The position numbers were made by a program, and so were the translations under genes. A DNA stretch of 34,880 nt from a virus. Positions 6,823 to 15,604 of this stretch are shown here, piece by piece (position 1 is the stretch's first letter; the number at the start of each line of letters is the position of its first letter). The notes beneath the pieces are model-generated. The model searched no databases. It worked only from the letters and a program-made list of their open reading frames with translations, and was not told where the DNA came from. The stretch lies in the IMG/VR virus record IMGVR_UViG_3300025141_016477, positions 1-34,880 of that record; one strand, given 5' to 3'.

Positions 6823-8442
6823 ATGATTAGTAAGAAAGACTGGATTAAATTCTTTCCCTATAAAAAGCCCCGGGCCCAGCAAGTCGAAGCAATTAACAAA
6901 ATCTTGAATGCTTTCAATCAAGAGAAGAAATTTTTTGCCCTTGAAGCTGGAACCGGTGTGGGAAAAAGTGCCATTGCGGCGACTGTTGCACAATATTTGA
7001 TTCATAACTGTTCTCCCCCAGAGGACTTTTTAGATGGATCTATTTTTGTAACCACACAAAAACTACTCCAGGATCAGTACGAAAAAGATTTTAAAAGATC
7101 CGGAATGAAGTCAATCAAAAGCTCCAGAAACTACAAATGCAAGTATAAAAAATTCAATACATGTTCAGATGGACAAACTGAAATTCGTTTACAGGAAAAG
7201 GGATCATCTTACTGGAACGTTTGTACTTTTAATTGTAACTACAAACTAGCTAAAGAAGACTTTATAAAATCAAATCTTTCGGTTACAAATTTTCCATATC
7301 TGTTGACAGAGTCGAACTATAGCGGAAAAATAAAACCTAGACAACTTTTAGTAGTTGATGAAGCACATAACGTTGAAACTGAACTTTCAAAGTTTATTGA
7401 GATATCTGTAACTGAAAGATTTTCACAAAAAGTTCTTAAAGTTGACCTACCGCATCTAGACACACAACATCAAGCTTTTGAGTGGGTCAAAAACGTATAT
7501 TATCCTAAGCTATCTTCTTATATGAAGCATGTTGAAGATACACTAGAAAAATACTCAAGCGTAAAAGACAAATTAAATCAGTTTGTTTCTTTGACTCGAC
7601 AACTTCAAATGATGTCAAGTCATCATCAAAGATTGAAGTACTTTTTAAATGTTTACTCTAAAGAAAACTGGGTTTTTGAATTCCAAAAAAGCTCAGTACA
7701 AGATCTTGCAAAGTTGTCATTCAAGCCGATTGATGTATCTTTATACGCTCAAAAGTATCTCTTAAGAATGGGTTATCTAGTATTGTTTATGTCTGCTACA
7801 TTAATTGATTCTAGCAAATTTTTTGAAATGATCGGTGTAGATTCAAATGAAGGTGAAAGCCTTTCTTTATCCAGTCCGTTCCCTGTTAAAAATAGACCAA
7901 TTCTTTATGTGCCCATAGGACGAATGACATCTAAGGAAATTGATAATTCTCTCCCTTTGATGGCTGCTGCTGTTAGAAAAATTTTAGAAGAACATAAGAC
8001 AGACAAAGGGATTATTCATACACACTCCTACAAAATTGCAAATTACCTTAAGCATAAAATCAAATCTAGAAGACTATTAGTTCCTAACTCTAATAATAGG
8101 GACGAAATTCTTAAAAAACACATAGAAAGCAAGAAGCCCACTGTTTTGATATCTCCATCCATGACTGAGGGTGTGGACTTAGAGGGAGATAGTAGCAGAT
8201 TTCAAGTAGTTTGTAAGGTTCCATATCCATTCTTGGGTGATAAGCTAGTAAAGAAAAGAATGAATAAGTGGAAGTGGTGGTACCCATTTCAAACAACTAA
8301 AACAATAATTCAGGCTGTGGGAAGATCAGTACGATCAGAAACAGATACAGCAGTCACTTATATTTTAGACGCAGACTGGGAGAGATTTTTCTCTAGAAAT
8401 AAGAAACTTTTTCCTGATAGCTTTAGAGACTGCCTCAAATAA
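6823..8442 (+). CDS. XPD/DinG-family superfamily 2 helicase with Fe-S motif
   Basis: A 539-residue DNA helicase. Domain order is clear: Q-like region RAQQVEAI (17-24), Walker A AGTGVGKS (42-49), four cysteines at 106, 114, 134 and 138 spaced like the 4Fe-4S cluster of XPD/DinG, DEAH box (179-182), motif III-like LFMSATL, then the second RecA domain with SMTEGVDLEGD and the final QAVGRSVRS. All needed helicase residues seem present. The family unwinds DNA 5' to 3', usually in repair or at R-loops, and sometimes in defence or anti-defence. It lies in a tight operon between ClpP-like and NUDIX genes. I name no symbol, since DinG and related phage helicases are hard to separate by eye. Confidence 0.87.
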   Translation: MISKKDWIKFFPYKKPRAQQVEAINKILNAFNQEKKFFALEAGTGVGKSAIAATVAQYLIHNCSPPEDFLDGSIFVTTQKLLQDQYEKDFKRSGMKSIKSSRNYKCKYKKFNTCSDGQTEIRLQEKGSSYWNVCTFNCNYKLAKEDFIKSNLSVTNFPYLLTESNYSGKIKPRQLLVVDEAHNVETELSKFIEISVTERFSQKVLKVDLPHLDTQHQAFEWVKNVYYPKLSSYMKHVEDTLEKYSSVKDKLNQFVSLTRQLQMMSSHHQRLKYFLNVYSKENWVFEFQKSSVQDLAKLSFKPIDVSLYAQKYLLRMGYLVLFMSATLIDSSKFFEMIGVDSNEGESLSLSSPFPVKNRPILYVPIGRMTSKEIDNSLPLMAAAVRKILEEHKTDKGIIHTHSYKIANYLKHKIKSRRLLVPNSNNRDEILKKHIESKKPTVLISPSMTEGVDLEGDSSRFQVVCKVPYPFLGDKLVKKRMNKWKWWYPFQTTKTIIQAVGRSVRSETDTAVTYILDADWERFFSRNKKLFPDSFRDCLK

Positions 8443-8467
8443 CCTAGTTATTAATGTTGGAGAAAGA

Positions 8468-8887
8468 ATGAATACTAGCGTTAGAACACAAAAACACTCA
8501 CAAGATCAACGCTCTGGTATTGTTGTGCTTAAGAGAACAGATAAAGGATATCGAGTTCTCTGCTTAAGAATATATGGAAGCTATGATCTTCCCAAGGGAG
8601 GGGTTGAACCCGGCGAAGAATTATTTGCCGCGGCCTGTAGGGAGACAGAAGAAGAGTGCGGAATTACTAGTTTAAATTTTGAATGGGGACTAGTTACAAC
8701 CAAGGTTAGAAATGTCACTCTTTTTATTGCGACCACAACCCAAGAGCCTATAATTCTTCCAAACCCAGAAACTGGGCAATACGAGCATCATGCAGCCAAT
8801 TGGATGTCGACTAATACAGCATCTTATAAACTACACCCATATTTGAGACCTGTGATATCATGGGTAAAAGAAGTCATAGGAGAATAA
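8468..8887 (+). CDS. NUDIX hydrolase
   Basis: A 139-residue protein with a perfect Nudix box, G-x5-E-x7-RETEEECGI, at residues 44-66 (Arg58, Glu59, Glu62 and Glu63 as metal-binding positions). Upstream there is a strand RSGIVVLKR and LPKGG just before the box, as in the Ap4A/RppH-like branch; downstream a strand TLFIATT and a short C-terminal helix. It would hydrolyse a nucleoside diphosphate linked to another group, such as a dinucleoside polyphosphate, RNA 5' cap or damaged nucleotide. The precise substrate cannot be read from the sequence. A GGAG site precedes the ATG, and the next gene follows its stop without a gap. Confidence 0.88.
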   Translation: MNTSVRTQKHSQDQRSGIVVLKRTDKGYRVLCLRIYGSYDLPKGGVEPGEELFAAACRETEEECGITSLNFEWGLVTTKVRNVTLFIATTTQEPIILPNPETGQYEHHAANWMSTNTASYKLHPYLRPVISWVKEVIGE

Positions 8888-10093
8888 ATGTCTGTTTTCA
8901 CGGAACATAAAACAATTGCAGATCGTTCAGCCTCTGATCGTCGTAGACATAAGAAGAAAATTGAAAAAGCTATCAAAGATGGTATCCATGATATCGTAGC
9001 TGAAGAATCAATAATCGGACAAGATGGAAAGAAAAAGATTCGCATTCCTGTTCGAGGAATTAAAGAGTATAGATTTGTCTATGGTAATAATGAAAACAAT
9101 AAAAAGGTGGGAAGTGCTCCAGGGTCTGATATTAAGAGAGGCCAAAAAATTGGTGACAATAAAAATAAAGCCAAGGGTAAACCTAATCAACCTGGAAACG
9201 AACCAGGCGAAGAGTTTTATGATGTAGAAATAACATTAGAAGAGCTAGCTCACTACCTTTTTGATGATCTTAGGCTACCCGATCTTGAAAAGAAAGCTCT
9301 AAAAAAGATCATGTCTGAAAAGATCAAAAGAAAAGGGTACAGAAAAGATGGGATAATGCCGCGGCTTGACAAGAAAAAATCTGCCATCGAAAGAATAAAA
9401 AGAAAAAAGGCATCACAACGAAACACGTCTGATGACTCTCATGAGAGTGAGACCTTTCCTTTTCATGAAAATGATCTTGTATATCGACACTATAAACCTT
9501 CAAAAAAAGAATGCTCTAATGCAGCTATATTTTTTGTAATGGATATATCGGGATCTATGACTAAAGAAAAGAAGTTTATTGCACGAAGCTTTTATTTTCT
9601 ACTGTATCATTTCATAAGATCCAAGTACGAACATACAGAAATTATTTTTGTATCACACGATACCTCAGCTTATGAGGTCACCGAGGATCAGTTCTTTTCA
9701 AGGGGGAATAGTGGAGGAACTTTAGTTTCAACCGGTTTAACCATGGTCGATGATATTGTTAACAAGAGATATCACCCAAGTAGTTGGAACATTTATTGTT
9801 TTCAATGTTCAGATGGTGACAATTGGCCAGAAGATACTAAAAAAACAATAGAGTATGCAGAAAAAATCAAGAACTATTCTCAGCTTTTTGGTTATTGTGA
9901 AATAATACCCGGGGCTGGAAAGGAAAATAGCGGTAGCTGGTTTGATGACTCTAGGCTCTCTGTAGTTTATCAACCCTTAGTGGGTAGAAAATTTAAAACT
10001 GTGGGAATTTCAGAAAAAGCTGACATCTGGATAGCATTTCGAGAGCTATTCGGCGGAAAAAAGAAAAAACGAAGATTAATCGCTTCACATTAG
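8888..10093 (+). CDS. yeaH: YeaH/YhbH family protein (UPF0229)
   Basis: A 401-residue protein of the YeaH/YhbH family, slightly shorter than bacterial members. Residues 1-65 give the family start (DRSASDRRRHKKKIEKAIKD). A Lys/Gly/Asn-rich low-complexity linker (about 66-108) is followed by the conserved DVEITLEELAHYLFDDL and a basic helix. From about residue 213 a von Willebrand A-like domain begins, with the metal-site motif MDISGSMT (218-225), then FVSHDT and FQCSDGDNW. In bacteria this protein is encoded with the kinase PrkA and often SpoVR, and acts in stationary-phase, starvation or sporulation programmes; its biochemistry is poorly known. Here the same two partners follow directly, eight and then 51 bases apart. 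Confidence 0.9.
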   Translation: MSVFTEHKTIADRSASDRRRHKKKIEKAIKDGIHDIVAEESIIGQDGKKKIRIPVRGIKEYRFVYGNNENNKKVGSAPGSDIKRGQKIGDNKNKAKGKPNQPGNEPGEEFYDVEITLEELAHYLFDDLRLPDLEKKALKKIMSEKIKRKGYRKDGIMPRLDKKKSAIERIKRKKASQRNTSDDSHESETFPFHENDLVYRHYKPSKKECSNAAIFFVMDISGSMTKEKKFIARSFYFLLYHFIRSKYEHTEIIFVSHDTSAYEVTEDQFFSRGNSGGTLVSTGLTMVDDIVNKRYHPSSWNIYCFQCSDGDNWPEDTKKTIEYAEKIKNYSQLFGYCEIIPGAGKENSGSWFDDSRLSVVYQPLVGRKFKTVGISEKADIWIAFRELFGGKKKKRRLIASH

Positions 10094-10101
10094 GATAAAA
10101 A

Positions 10102-11403
10102 ATGGATTGGGACTTTAAAACACTAGAAGAATGGGACGATAAGATCAGTAGTCTTGCAAAGGAAAGAAATTTAGACTGGTTTCCAATATCTTATGAAGTG
10201 TGTGATTACTATACCATGATAGGTCATATGTCATATCATGGAATGCCCACTCATTACGGTCATTGGTCGTATGGAAAATCATTTGAAAGAACACATCAGA
10301 TGTACAATATGGGAATGGAAGGTCTTCCTTATGAGCTTATTATTAACTCAAATCCTTCTATCGCGTATCTAATGAGAGAAAACCCATTATATCTGCAGGT
10401 TTTAATCATGGCACACTGTGTAGGTCATTCTGATTTTTTTAAAAATAATAGAATGTTTCAGAATACACGGCCTGAGTCTGTTGTTGGTCGAATGAGAAGT
10501 GCCAAAAAGAGAATTCAGTCGTACGTAGAAGATCCTACAATTGGAATAGAAGAGGTTGAAGAAGTATTAGACGCAGCTCATGCCATCTCGTTTCAAACGT
10601 ATCGCTATGGACAAAAAAGACACACACATTCAGACTTGGTGGAAAAATATTCTGCAAAAATAAAAGAAGACGAAGACGAAGAATACATCGATTTTGATAT
10701 TACTAGAGTTCCTTTAGAACCTGATTATGATATTTTGGGTTTTATTGTTGAGCATGGTAAGCTTCCTTCGTGGAAAAAAGACCTCCTTGAAATTGTAAGA
10801 GAAGAAGCAAGATATTTTATCCCTCAAATACAAACAAAGATTATGAATGAAGGATGGGCATCGTATTGGCACTATACACTATGTCATGAACTTGAACTTC
10901 CATCGTCTATGCACTTACCTTTCATTAAGATGCATAATCAAGTGATACGTCCTCATATCGGTGGTTTAAACCCATATCACATGGGATTTGTTATCTTTAA
11001 AGATATCGAAGAACGTTTAGGAATTGAAGAATGCTTTATCGCTAGAGAATCTTGTCATGACGTTGCATTTATAAGACAATATCTTACACATGAATTATGT
11101 GAGAAGTTGGGGCTCTTTTCATTTTCTGAAAAGCGCAAGGCCGGTGTAACGATTGATGAAATTTACGATGAAGAAGGCTGGGAAGTTGTAAAACAGAATT
11201 TAATTTCTAATATTGGTACTAACAGCATACCGGTGATATACGTGGATGAAATAGAAGAGCACGTTCTTGTTTTACGACATGAACATGATGGAAGAGATCT
11301 AGAGCTTGGCCACGCTGAAAATGTTGTTAATCATGTTAATACATTGTGGCCGGCCGGCGCTAAATTATACACAATTCTAGAAGAAGAACTGTGGGAGATC
11401 TAA
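10102..11403 (+). CDS. spoVR: SpoVR family protein
   Basis: A 433-residue SpoVR-family protein, a little shorter than the bacterial proteins. Recognisable family stretches are GMPTHYGHWSYGKSFERT, YELIINSNPSIAYLMREN, MAHCVGHSDFFKN near the first third, then MNEGWASYWHYTLCHEL and GGLNPYHMGFVIFKDI. The many conserved His and Glu residues suggest a metal site, but the family's activity is unknown. It is named for a Bacillus gene needed for spore cortex formation and occurs in many non-spore-formers with PrkA and YeaH. Here it lies between these two, so the whole set was probably acquired as a unit. Confidence 0.92.
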   Translation: MDWDFKTLEEWDDKISSLAKERNLDWFPISYEVCDYYTMIGHMSYHGMPTHYGHWSYGKSFERTHQMYNMGMEGLPYELIINSNPSIAYLMRENPLYLQVLIMAHCVGHSDFFKNNRMFQNTRPESVVGRMRSAKKRIQSYVEDPTIGIEEVEEVLDAAHAISFQTYRYGQKRHTHSDLVEKYSAKIKEDEDEEYIDFDITRVPLEPDYDILGFIVEHGKLPSWKKDLLEIVREEARYFIPQIQTKIMNEGWASYWHYTLCHELELPSSMHLPFIKMHNQVIRPHIGGLNPYHMGFVIFKDIEERLGIEECFIARESCHDVAFIRQYLTHELCEKLGLFSFSEKRKAGVTIDEIYDEEGWEVVKQNLISNIGTNSIPVIYVDEIEEHVLVLRHEHDGRDLELGHAENVVNHVNTLWPAGAKLYTILEEELWEI

Positions 11404-11454
11404 TTAGTTATAGCGCGTGGTGCACATTTTGAAATCGCGGAGTACAATAGAATC

Positions 11455-13389
11455 ATGACTGTAAGAGACGAACTACTAAAAGAAATTGAGAAGCAACGAA
11501 AGAAAAGTGCTTCTAAGAAAAAATTCTCCGGGAATTTCCTAGACTATGTTGAACATATACAGAAAAACCCGGAAGTGGTAAAAACATCACATCAAAGACT
11601 ATACCAATCTATTATGAAGGGGGGAATGGAAAAAATGCCAGACTCTGATCCTCGTAAGCAAAAAGTTTTTGATAATGATAGTGTGAGAATTTACGGCTAT
11701 TTTAAAGAGGAATTCTTTGGAATGGAAAGGGTTCTTGAGAAACTCATGAGTTTCTTAAAATCAGCGGCATTTAAGGGTGAAGAAAGTAAGCAAGTATTAC
11801 TTCTTATGGGACCTGTGGGTGCTGGAAAAAGCGCACTTACCGAACATATTAAAAAGTCTTTAGACGGGGAATCATTTTTTCACCTTAAAGGAGACCCACA
11901 AAGAGGCGAGCCTTTACAGCTAGTTCCAAGAAGTCTAAGAGAAACTTTCTCAAAGAAGTTAGATGTTACAATCGATGGAGATATCAGTCCAGTAGCACGA
12001 TATAAGCTGTTGACAGAATTAGATGGAAAATATGAAGATTTTCCTGTAGTAGAATCTACTTTTTCCCAAAGAGGAAGAAGAGGGGTTGCATCGGTTCCAC
12101 CAATGGATGCAAATAGTCAAGATGTTTCTGTCTTGATTGGCAGTGTTGACATATCTAAGCTAGATCGTTATGCAGAAGATGACCCTAGGGCGCTTTCTCT
12201 CAACGGTGCATTCAACGTAGGTAATCGTGGAATTGTAGAGTTAGTTGAAGTCTTTAAAAATGAGATCGAATTTTTGCATACAATCATTACAGCAACGCAA
12301 GAAAAGAGAATTCCTTCTCCCGGAAAAAGTGATATGCTTCATTTCGATGGTGTTATTTTGGCACACTGCAATGAGTCTGAGTGGAACCGTTTTCAAAGCG
12401 AACATACTAATGAAGCAATCTTGGATCGTGTTGTTAAGATCAATGTTCCTTATTGCCTAGAGTTAAATCAGGAAGTAAAAATTTATAAGAAGATGCTGGC
12501 CCTTTCTGATTTTAATCATCATATTGCTCCTCATACTTTAAAAGTTGCATCAATGTTTAGTATAATGTCTAGATTGCGTCCTTCACAAAAATGTGATCTT
12601 CTTACAAAGATGAAGATATACAATGGTGATGATGTAATTGAAAAAGGTCGAGTTAAGAGAATAGACATTCGAGACTTAAGAGAAGAAGCAAGAGATGAAG
12701 GAATGTCCGGTATTTCTACACGATTTATTGCAAAAACACTTGATGATGCACTTACAAATTCAGAAAAAGATATGATAACACCTGTATCAGTCATAGAATC
12801 TCTTACAAAAAAAGTTAAAGATCAGATAGTTGATGAAGAATTTAAACAAAATTGTTTAGAGCTCATTCAGAAGGTTGTTCGCGAAGAATACTTGAGAATT
12901 CTTGAGACTGAAATTGCTAAGGCATTTGTGAGTGCCTATGAAGAACAAGCACAAAGTCTCTTTGACACTTACCTTGATAATGCTGAAGCATTTACTACAC
13001 ATCAAAGACTCAAAGATCGTGTAACTAAAGAAGAAAGAGCTCCTGATGAGAATTTTATGCGTTCCATCGAAGAACAAATCGGAATCACAGGATCTTCCAA
13101 GGAAGGTTTTAGGAGCGATGTTACAGCTTATATGTTTGCCAAGATGAGAAGAGGCGAAAAAGTCGACTATCAAAGTTACGAGCCCCTCAAAGAAGCAATT
13201 GAAGGATACTTGATAAACTCGGTTAAAGATATGGCTAGAATTGTTACCAAATCTAAGACTAGAGATGAGGAACAACAAAAGAAGCATAGTGATATGATTC
13301 AAACAATGATTGATGAATATGGTTATACAGCAGATAGCGCAGAAGAAATTTTGGCATATGCTTCTAATAATCTTTGGAGAGACAGTTAA
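11455..13389 (+). CDS. prkA: PrkA-type serine protein kinase/AAA protein
   Basis: A 644-residue protein equal in length to typical PrkA/YeaG. The N-terminal part carries the PrkA AAA domain with Walker A GPVGAGKS (119-126), preceded by FFGMERVLEKL. Family-typical segments follow: LLTELDGKYEDFPV, LSLNGAFNVGNRGIVELVEVFKN, then LAHCNESEWNRF and LDRVVKINVPYCLELNQEVKIYKK. The C-terminal third is helical, as in the family's kinase-like region. In bacteria PrkA is a stress or sporulation-linked Ser/Thr kinase or AAA protease-type regulator that works with YeaH and SpoVR. The 51 bases upstream hold a modest ribosome site (CGGAG); no clear promoter. The sequence looks full-length and intact, which argues for function in the virus. 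Confidence 0.93.
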   Translation: MTVRDELLKEIEKQRKKSASKKKFSGNFLDYVEHIQKNPEVVKTSHQRLYQSIMKGGMEKMPDSDPRKQKVFDNDSVRIYGYFKEEFFGMERVLEKLMSFLKSAAFKGEESKQVLLLMGPVGAGKSALTEHIKKSLDGESFFHLKGDPQRGEPLQLVPRSLRETFSKKLDVTIDGDISPVARYKLLTELDGKYEDFPVVESTFSQRGRRGVASVPPMDANSQDVSVLIGSVDISKLDRYAEDDPRALSLNGAFNVGNRGIVELVEVFKNEIEFLHTIITATQEKRIPSPGKSDMLHFDGVILAHCNESEWNRFQSEHTNEAILDRVVKINVPYCLELNQEVKIYKKMLALSDFNHHIAPHTLKVASMFSIMSRLRPSQKCDLLTKMKIYNGDDVIEKGRVKRIDIRDLREEARDEGMSGISTRFIAKTLDDALTNSEKDMITPVSVIESLTKKVKDQIVDEEFKQNCLELIQKVVREEYLRILETEIAKAFVSAYEEQAQSLFDTYLDNAEAFTTHQRLKDRVTKEERAPDENFMRSIEEQIGITGSSKEGFRSDVTAYMFAKMRRGEKVDYQSYEPLKEAIEGYLINSVKDMARIVTKSKTRDEEQQKKHSDMIQTMIDEYGYTADSAEEILAYASNNLWRDS

Positions 13390-13391
13390 TA

Positions 13392-13679
13392 ATGAATACT
13401 GATTTAGGACATCCAGAAGTACTAGTAGGATCTGGTGCTTATCTTTTAGCTAATAATCATTTTGGATTAGGCTTAACACTTTTAATATTAGGTGTGATGG
13501 GTGGCATTTTTAGAGCTGCCCTAAGAGTTCAAAAAAGTCAGCAAGAACTAGAAGCTCAGCAAAAACTTCTCAGTGAAGTAAATGATGCTGGAGAAGAAAT
13601 TGGTTCGGCTATAGTAACTTTGCTAGGAGCTTTTGGAAATGAAAAGAAGAAAAAGGGTGGCGGCGGAGCAATCCACTAA
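13392..13679 (+). CDS. Small membrane protein with coiled-coil tail
   Basis: A 95-residue protein. I start it at the ATG two bases after the PrkA stop; a TTG at 13374 would overlap that gene. Residues 10-45 form one long hydrophobic stretch or hairpin (GAYLLANNHFGLGLTLLILG, then VMGGIF), followed by a charged coiled coil (LRVQKSQQELEAQQKLLSEV) and a Lys/Gly-rich end (EKKKKGGGG). It would sit in the inner membrane with the coiled coil in the cytoplasm. Position directly after PrkA suggests it could anchor or regulate that complex, an inference. Its 3' end overlaps the next gene by 41 bases. Confidence 0.6.
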   Translation: MNTDLGHPEVLVGSGAYLLANNHFGLGLTLLILGVMGGIFRAALRVQKSQQELEAQQKLLSEVNDAGEEIGSAIVTLLGAFGNEKKKKGGGGAIH

Positions 13680-14865
13680 TATTGAGAACCCGGATACTCT
13701 CTATATAGAGGGTTCTTTTATCCAAAAAAGATATCGACAAATGGTCGAAAGACTAGGACCTTTCTTGCAAAAAATGCATGAAGGAAAGCTAGTATTCAAT
13801 TATGGAGAAAAGACATGCCCTACCAAACCAGCAGATCTCTTAAGAGTCCTATCAGAGTGGTCACAGAAGGACTTAGTTGATCTTACCATACGAAACATCA
13901 TAGTTGATACAATCCTTTCATCAGAGAACAAACAGATAGGCTCTGGGGTTATTTGTGCGTTATCTCTCTTAGATGCCTTACATGAAGACACTAAGCTTTT
14001 ATCTAAAAGAGCAGAAGTTAATAATCTTTTTTACTCAATCGATTACATGTTGGGGAAAGGGATTCTTTCAGAGATTGTAAAGAAATCAATTGAAGTAGGG
14101 ACATTAGGTGCTAGTATCTCTATAGATGTGTCCCATAATCGTCATTTTATTATCGAATCAGACACTGCAGTTAAAATTTTAGGATCCATACACCCAGTTT
14201 TCGAAAATCCCCCTACAAAAAAAATAGAAAATCCAGTAATAGTGTGTGTAGATGGAATTATTGAATCTCTGGGGGAAATAGACGGCCTCTTACAAGAAGC
14301 TGCAGAGAATAAGACGAATGTTATTATTTGTGCTTCGGGTTACCACCCAGATGTTGTACACACACTTTACCAAAACTGGAAGGAAAAAAGACTCAACGTT
14401 TTTCCTTTTGCCGTTGCCTACTGGGATCCTAGTCTTAAATTGACCACTCTAGAGGTTTGCAGTAAATTAGGTCTAGATTGTGTTTCACCTGAAACAGGTG
14501 GAGTACTTGCATCAAAAAAATTAGAAAATTTTTCATCAATAAAATCATCTTATTTTTCGAAAAACAATTTGTCATTATGCCTAGATGATGGTGATGAAAT
14601 CTTTCTTCAGATAAAGATCCCGAGCTATCTTGAAAATATGTTGGGAGTGATCGAAGATAGAATTAGAATCGCCGTAAACAATTGTATCTCTATTGCCAAT
14701 TCGGGTGTGGCTAAAGACACATCTATAGAATTACAAGCAAAAAAATTAGGAATCCCTTATCCTGCTGTATCGTTAAAAGCCCATCAAGTGGGAATAAAGA
14801 CAGCAGAAAATTGCAAACTAATGATAGAAAGCTTGGGCGGCGCAGTTATTCCAGAAATCAAATAA
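13639..14865 (+). CDS. Divergent, shortened GroEL-like chaperonin
   Basis: A 408-residue protein (typical GroEL: about 547). The ATG at 13639 follows AGGAG by nine bases. The middle aligns by pattern to the GroEL apical domain: SDTAVKILGSIHPVFENP, ENPVIVCVDGIIESLGEIDG, TNVIICASGYHPDVVHTLYQ, VFPFAVAYWDPS and LGLDCVSPETGG, mirroring the GroEL order helix-strand-helix-strand around its substrate groove. The stretch EDRIRIAVNNCISIANSGV resembles the returning equatorial helix, and QVGIKTAENCKLMIESLGG the helix after it. The ATP-binding GDGTT motif appears replaced (IGSGVICA), and the C-terminal equatorial part with its conserved Asp is absent. So it may be a non-ATPase or cofactor-like derivative. 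This is a by-eye call; structure comparison would settle it. Some large phages encode chaperonins. Confidence 0.5.
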   Translation: MKRRKRVAAEQSTNIENPDTLYIEGSFIQKRYRQMVERLGPFLQKMHEGKLVFNYGEKTCPTKPADLLRVLSEWSQKDLVDLTIRNIIVDTILSSENKQIGSGVICALSLLDALHEDTKLLSKRAEVNNLFYSIDYMLGKGILSEIVKKSIEVGTLGASISIDVSHNRHFIIESDTAVKILGSIHPVFENPPTKKIENPVIVCVDGIIESLGEIDGLLQEAAENKTNVIICASGYHPDVVHTLYQNWKEKRLNVFPFAVAYWDPSLKLTTLEVCSKLGLDCVSPETGGVLASKKLENFSSIKSSYFSKNNLSLCLDDGDEIFLQIKIPSYLENMLGVIEDRIRIAVNNCISIANSGVAKDTSIELQAKKLGIPYPAVSLKAHQVGIKTAENCKLMIESLGGAVIPEIK

Positions 14866-14872
14866 TTTACTA

Positions 14873-14898
14873 TTGCTGTCAACTGTGTTATATATTAT
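14873..14898 (+). promoter_or_regulatory. Possible promoter before the 14920 gene
   Basis: The 54-base gap 14866-14919 contains TTGCTG (14873-14878) and an AT-rich TATTAT (14893-14898), about 14 bases apart, followed by a strong GGAGGT ribosome site. The spacing is short for a normal sigma-70 promoter, but the layout is near that of a T4 middle promoter, in which a TGCTT-type MotA box lies about 13 bases before the -10. The match to the MotA box is imperfect. It marks a natural place for a new transcript start. Confidence 0.25.
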
Positions 14899-14919
14899 AG
14901 AAATGGAGGTCAAAAAATA

Positions 14920-15129
14920 ATGGCTAATTCAAACAAAGTATGCAGAAGCATCCTCGATACTCGAGACGTTCTCAATAATCAATTAACTGCCACACTAGTG
15001 GAATCTTTAGTTTCTAGTGAGACTATCACACAAGACGAATGCAAAGAATTATCAACTCGCGTTAGTAAGTGCGTCAATACTCTTATGGACGGTCTTGTCG
15101 ATAGAGTTTTGGTAGAATTTCAAGAATAA
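14920..15129 (+). CDS. Unknown small helical protein
   Basis: A 69-residue protein with a strong ribosome site (GGAGGT) 11 bases before the ATG. The sequence is predicted to be helical throughout (RDVLNNQLTATLVESLVS, then ECKELSTRVSKCVNTLMDGL) with three cysteines and no charge clusters. No family is recognised. It is followed after four bases by a zinc-finger-like gene. The strong site and new gap suggest the gene begins a transcription unit that includes the next three genes and the tmRNA. Confidence 0.6.
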   Translation: MANSNKVCRSILDTRDVLNNQLTATLVESLVSSETITQDECKELSTRVSKCVNTLMDGLVDRVLVEFQE

Positions 15130-15133
15130 TGAT

Positions 15134-15604
15134 ATGGGAAAAAAGGGTATAAAACATTTAGTACAGTGTCATTGTATTCTTCCCCAGTATAGAGACCAAA
15201 CTGACCCTGTCTTTCATCAATTCACAGTTTTTTCAATCCTGGATATAGAAAGTGATACAATCTCATCTTCTTTTGCAGAATGTAATAACTGTGGCGCGGC
15301 TCATAAAATTATAGATATCTGTAAATCTGAAATTGTTGTGGGGAAAGATGAAGTTCGGTCTCAAATAACCATTGAAGACATTAAACACTCTCTTCCCTCA
15401 TCCCTATTTGAGTTGTTGTGTTCTTATGATAGAGGCTTGCCAGATTTTGAGCATGCACAGTTTATTATAGACAACAATAAGTGGGGTGATTATATTGTTC
15501 TTTCTCGAGAGGAGATAGACGATTTTACTCAGGGAAAAATTGTAACATTTGTCTCAATAGATAAGTTTAGAGTAGAGTCTTATACTTTAAGGAATGTGGT
15601 ATGA
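15134..15604 (+). CDS. Unknown protein with zinc-ribbon-like cysteines
   Basis: A 156-residue protein with cysteines at 12, 14, 50, 53 and 63. The arrangement HLVQCHC ... FAECNNCGAAHKI resembles a zinc ribbon with a strand-turn core (CxC at one end, CNNCG at the other). The C-terminal half has a helix-rich acidic region (EDIKHSLPSSLFELLCSY) and ends in strands (KIVTFVSIDKFRVESYTL). Metal binding is likely; function is unknown, and I do not assign a named family. The last codon overlaps the start of the next gene by four bases (ATGA). Confidence 0.6.
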   Translation: MGKKGIKHLVQCHCILPQYRDQTDPVFHQFTVFSILDIESDTISSSFAECNNCGAAHKIIDICKSEIVVGKDEVRSQITIEDIKHSLPSSLFELLCSYDRGLPDFEHAQFIIDNNKWGDYIVLSREEIDDFTQGKIVTFVSIDKFRVESYTLRNVV

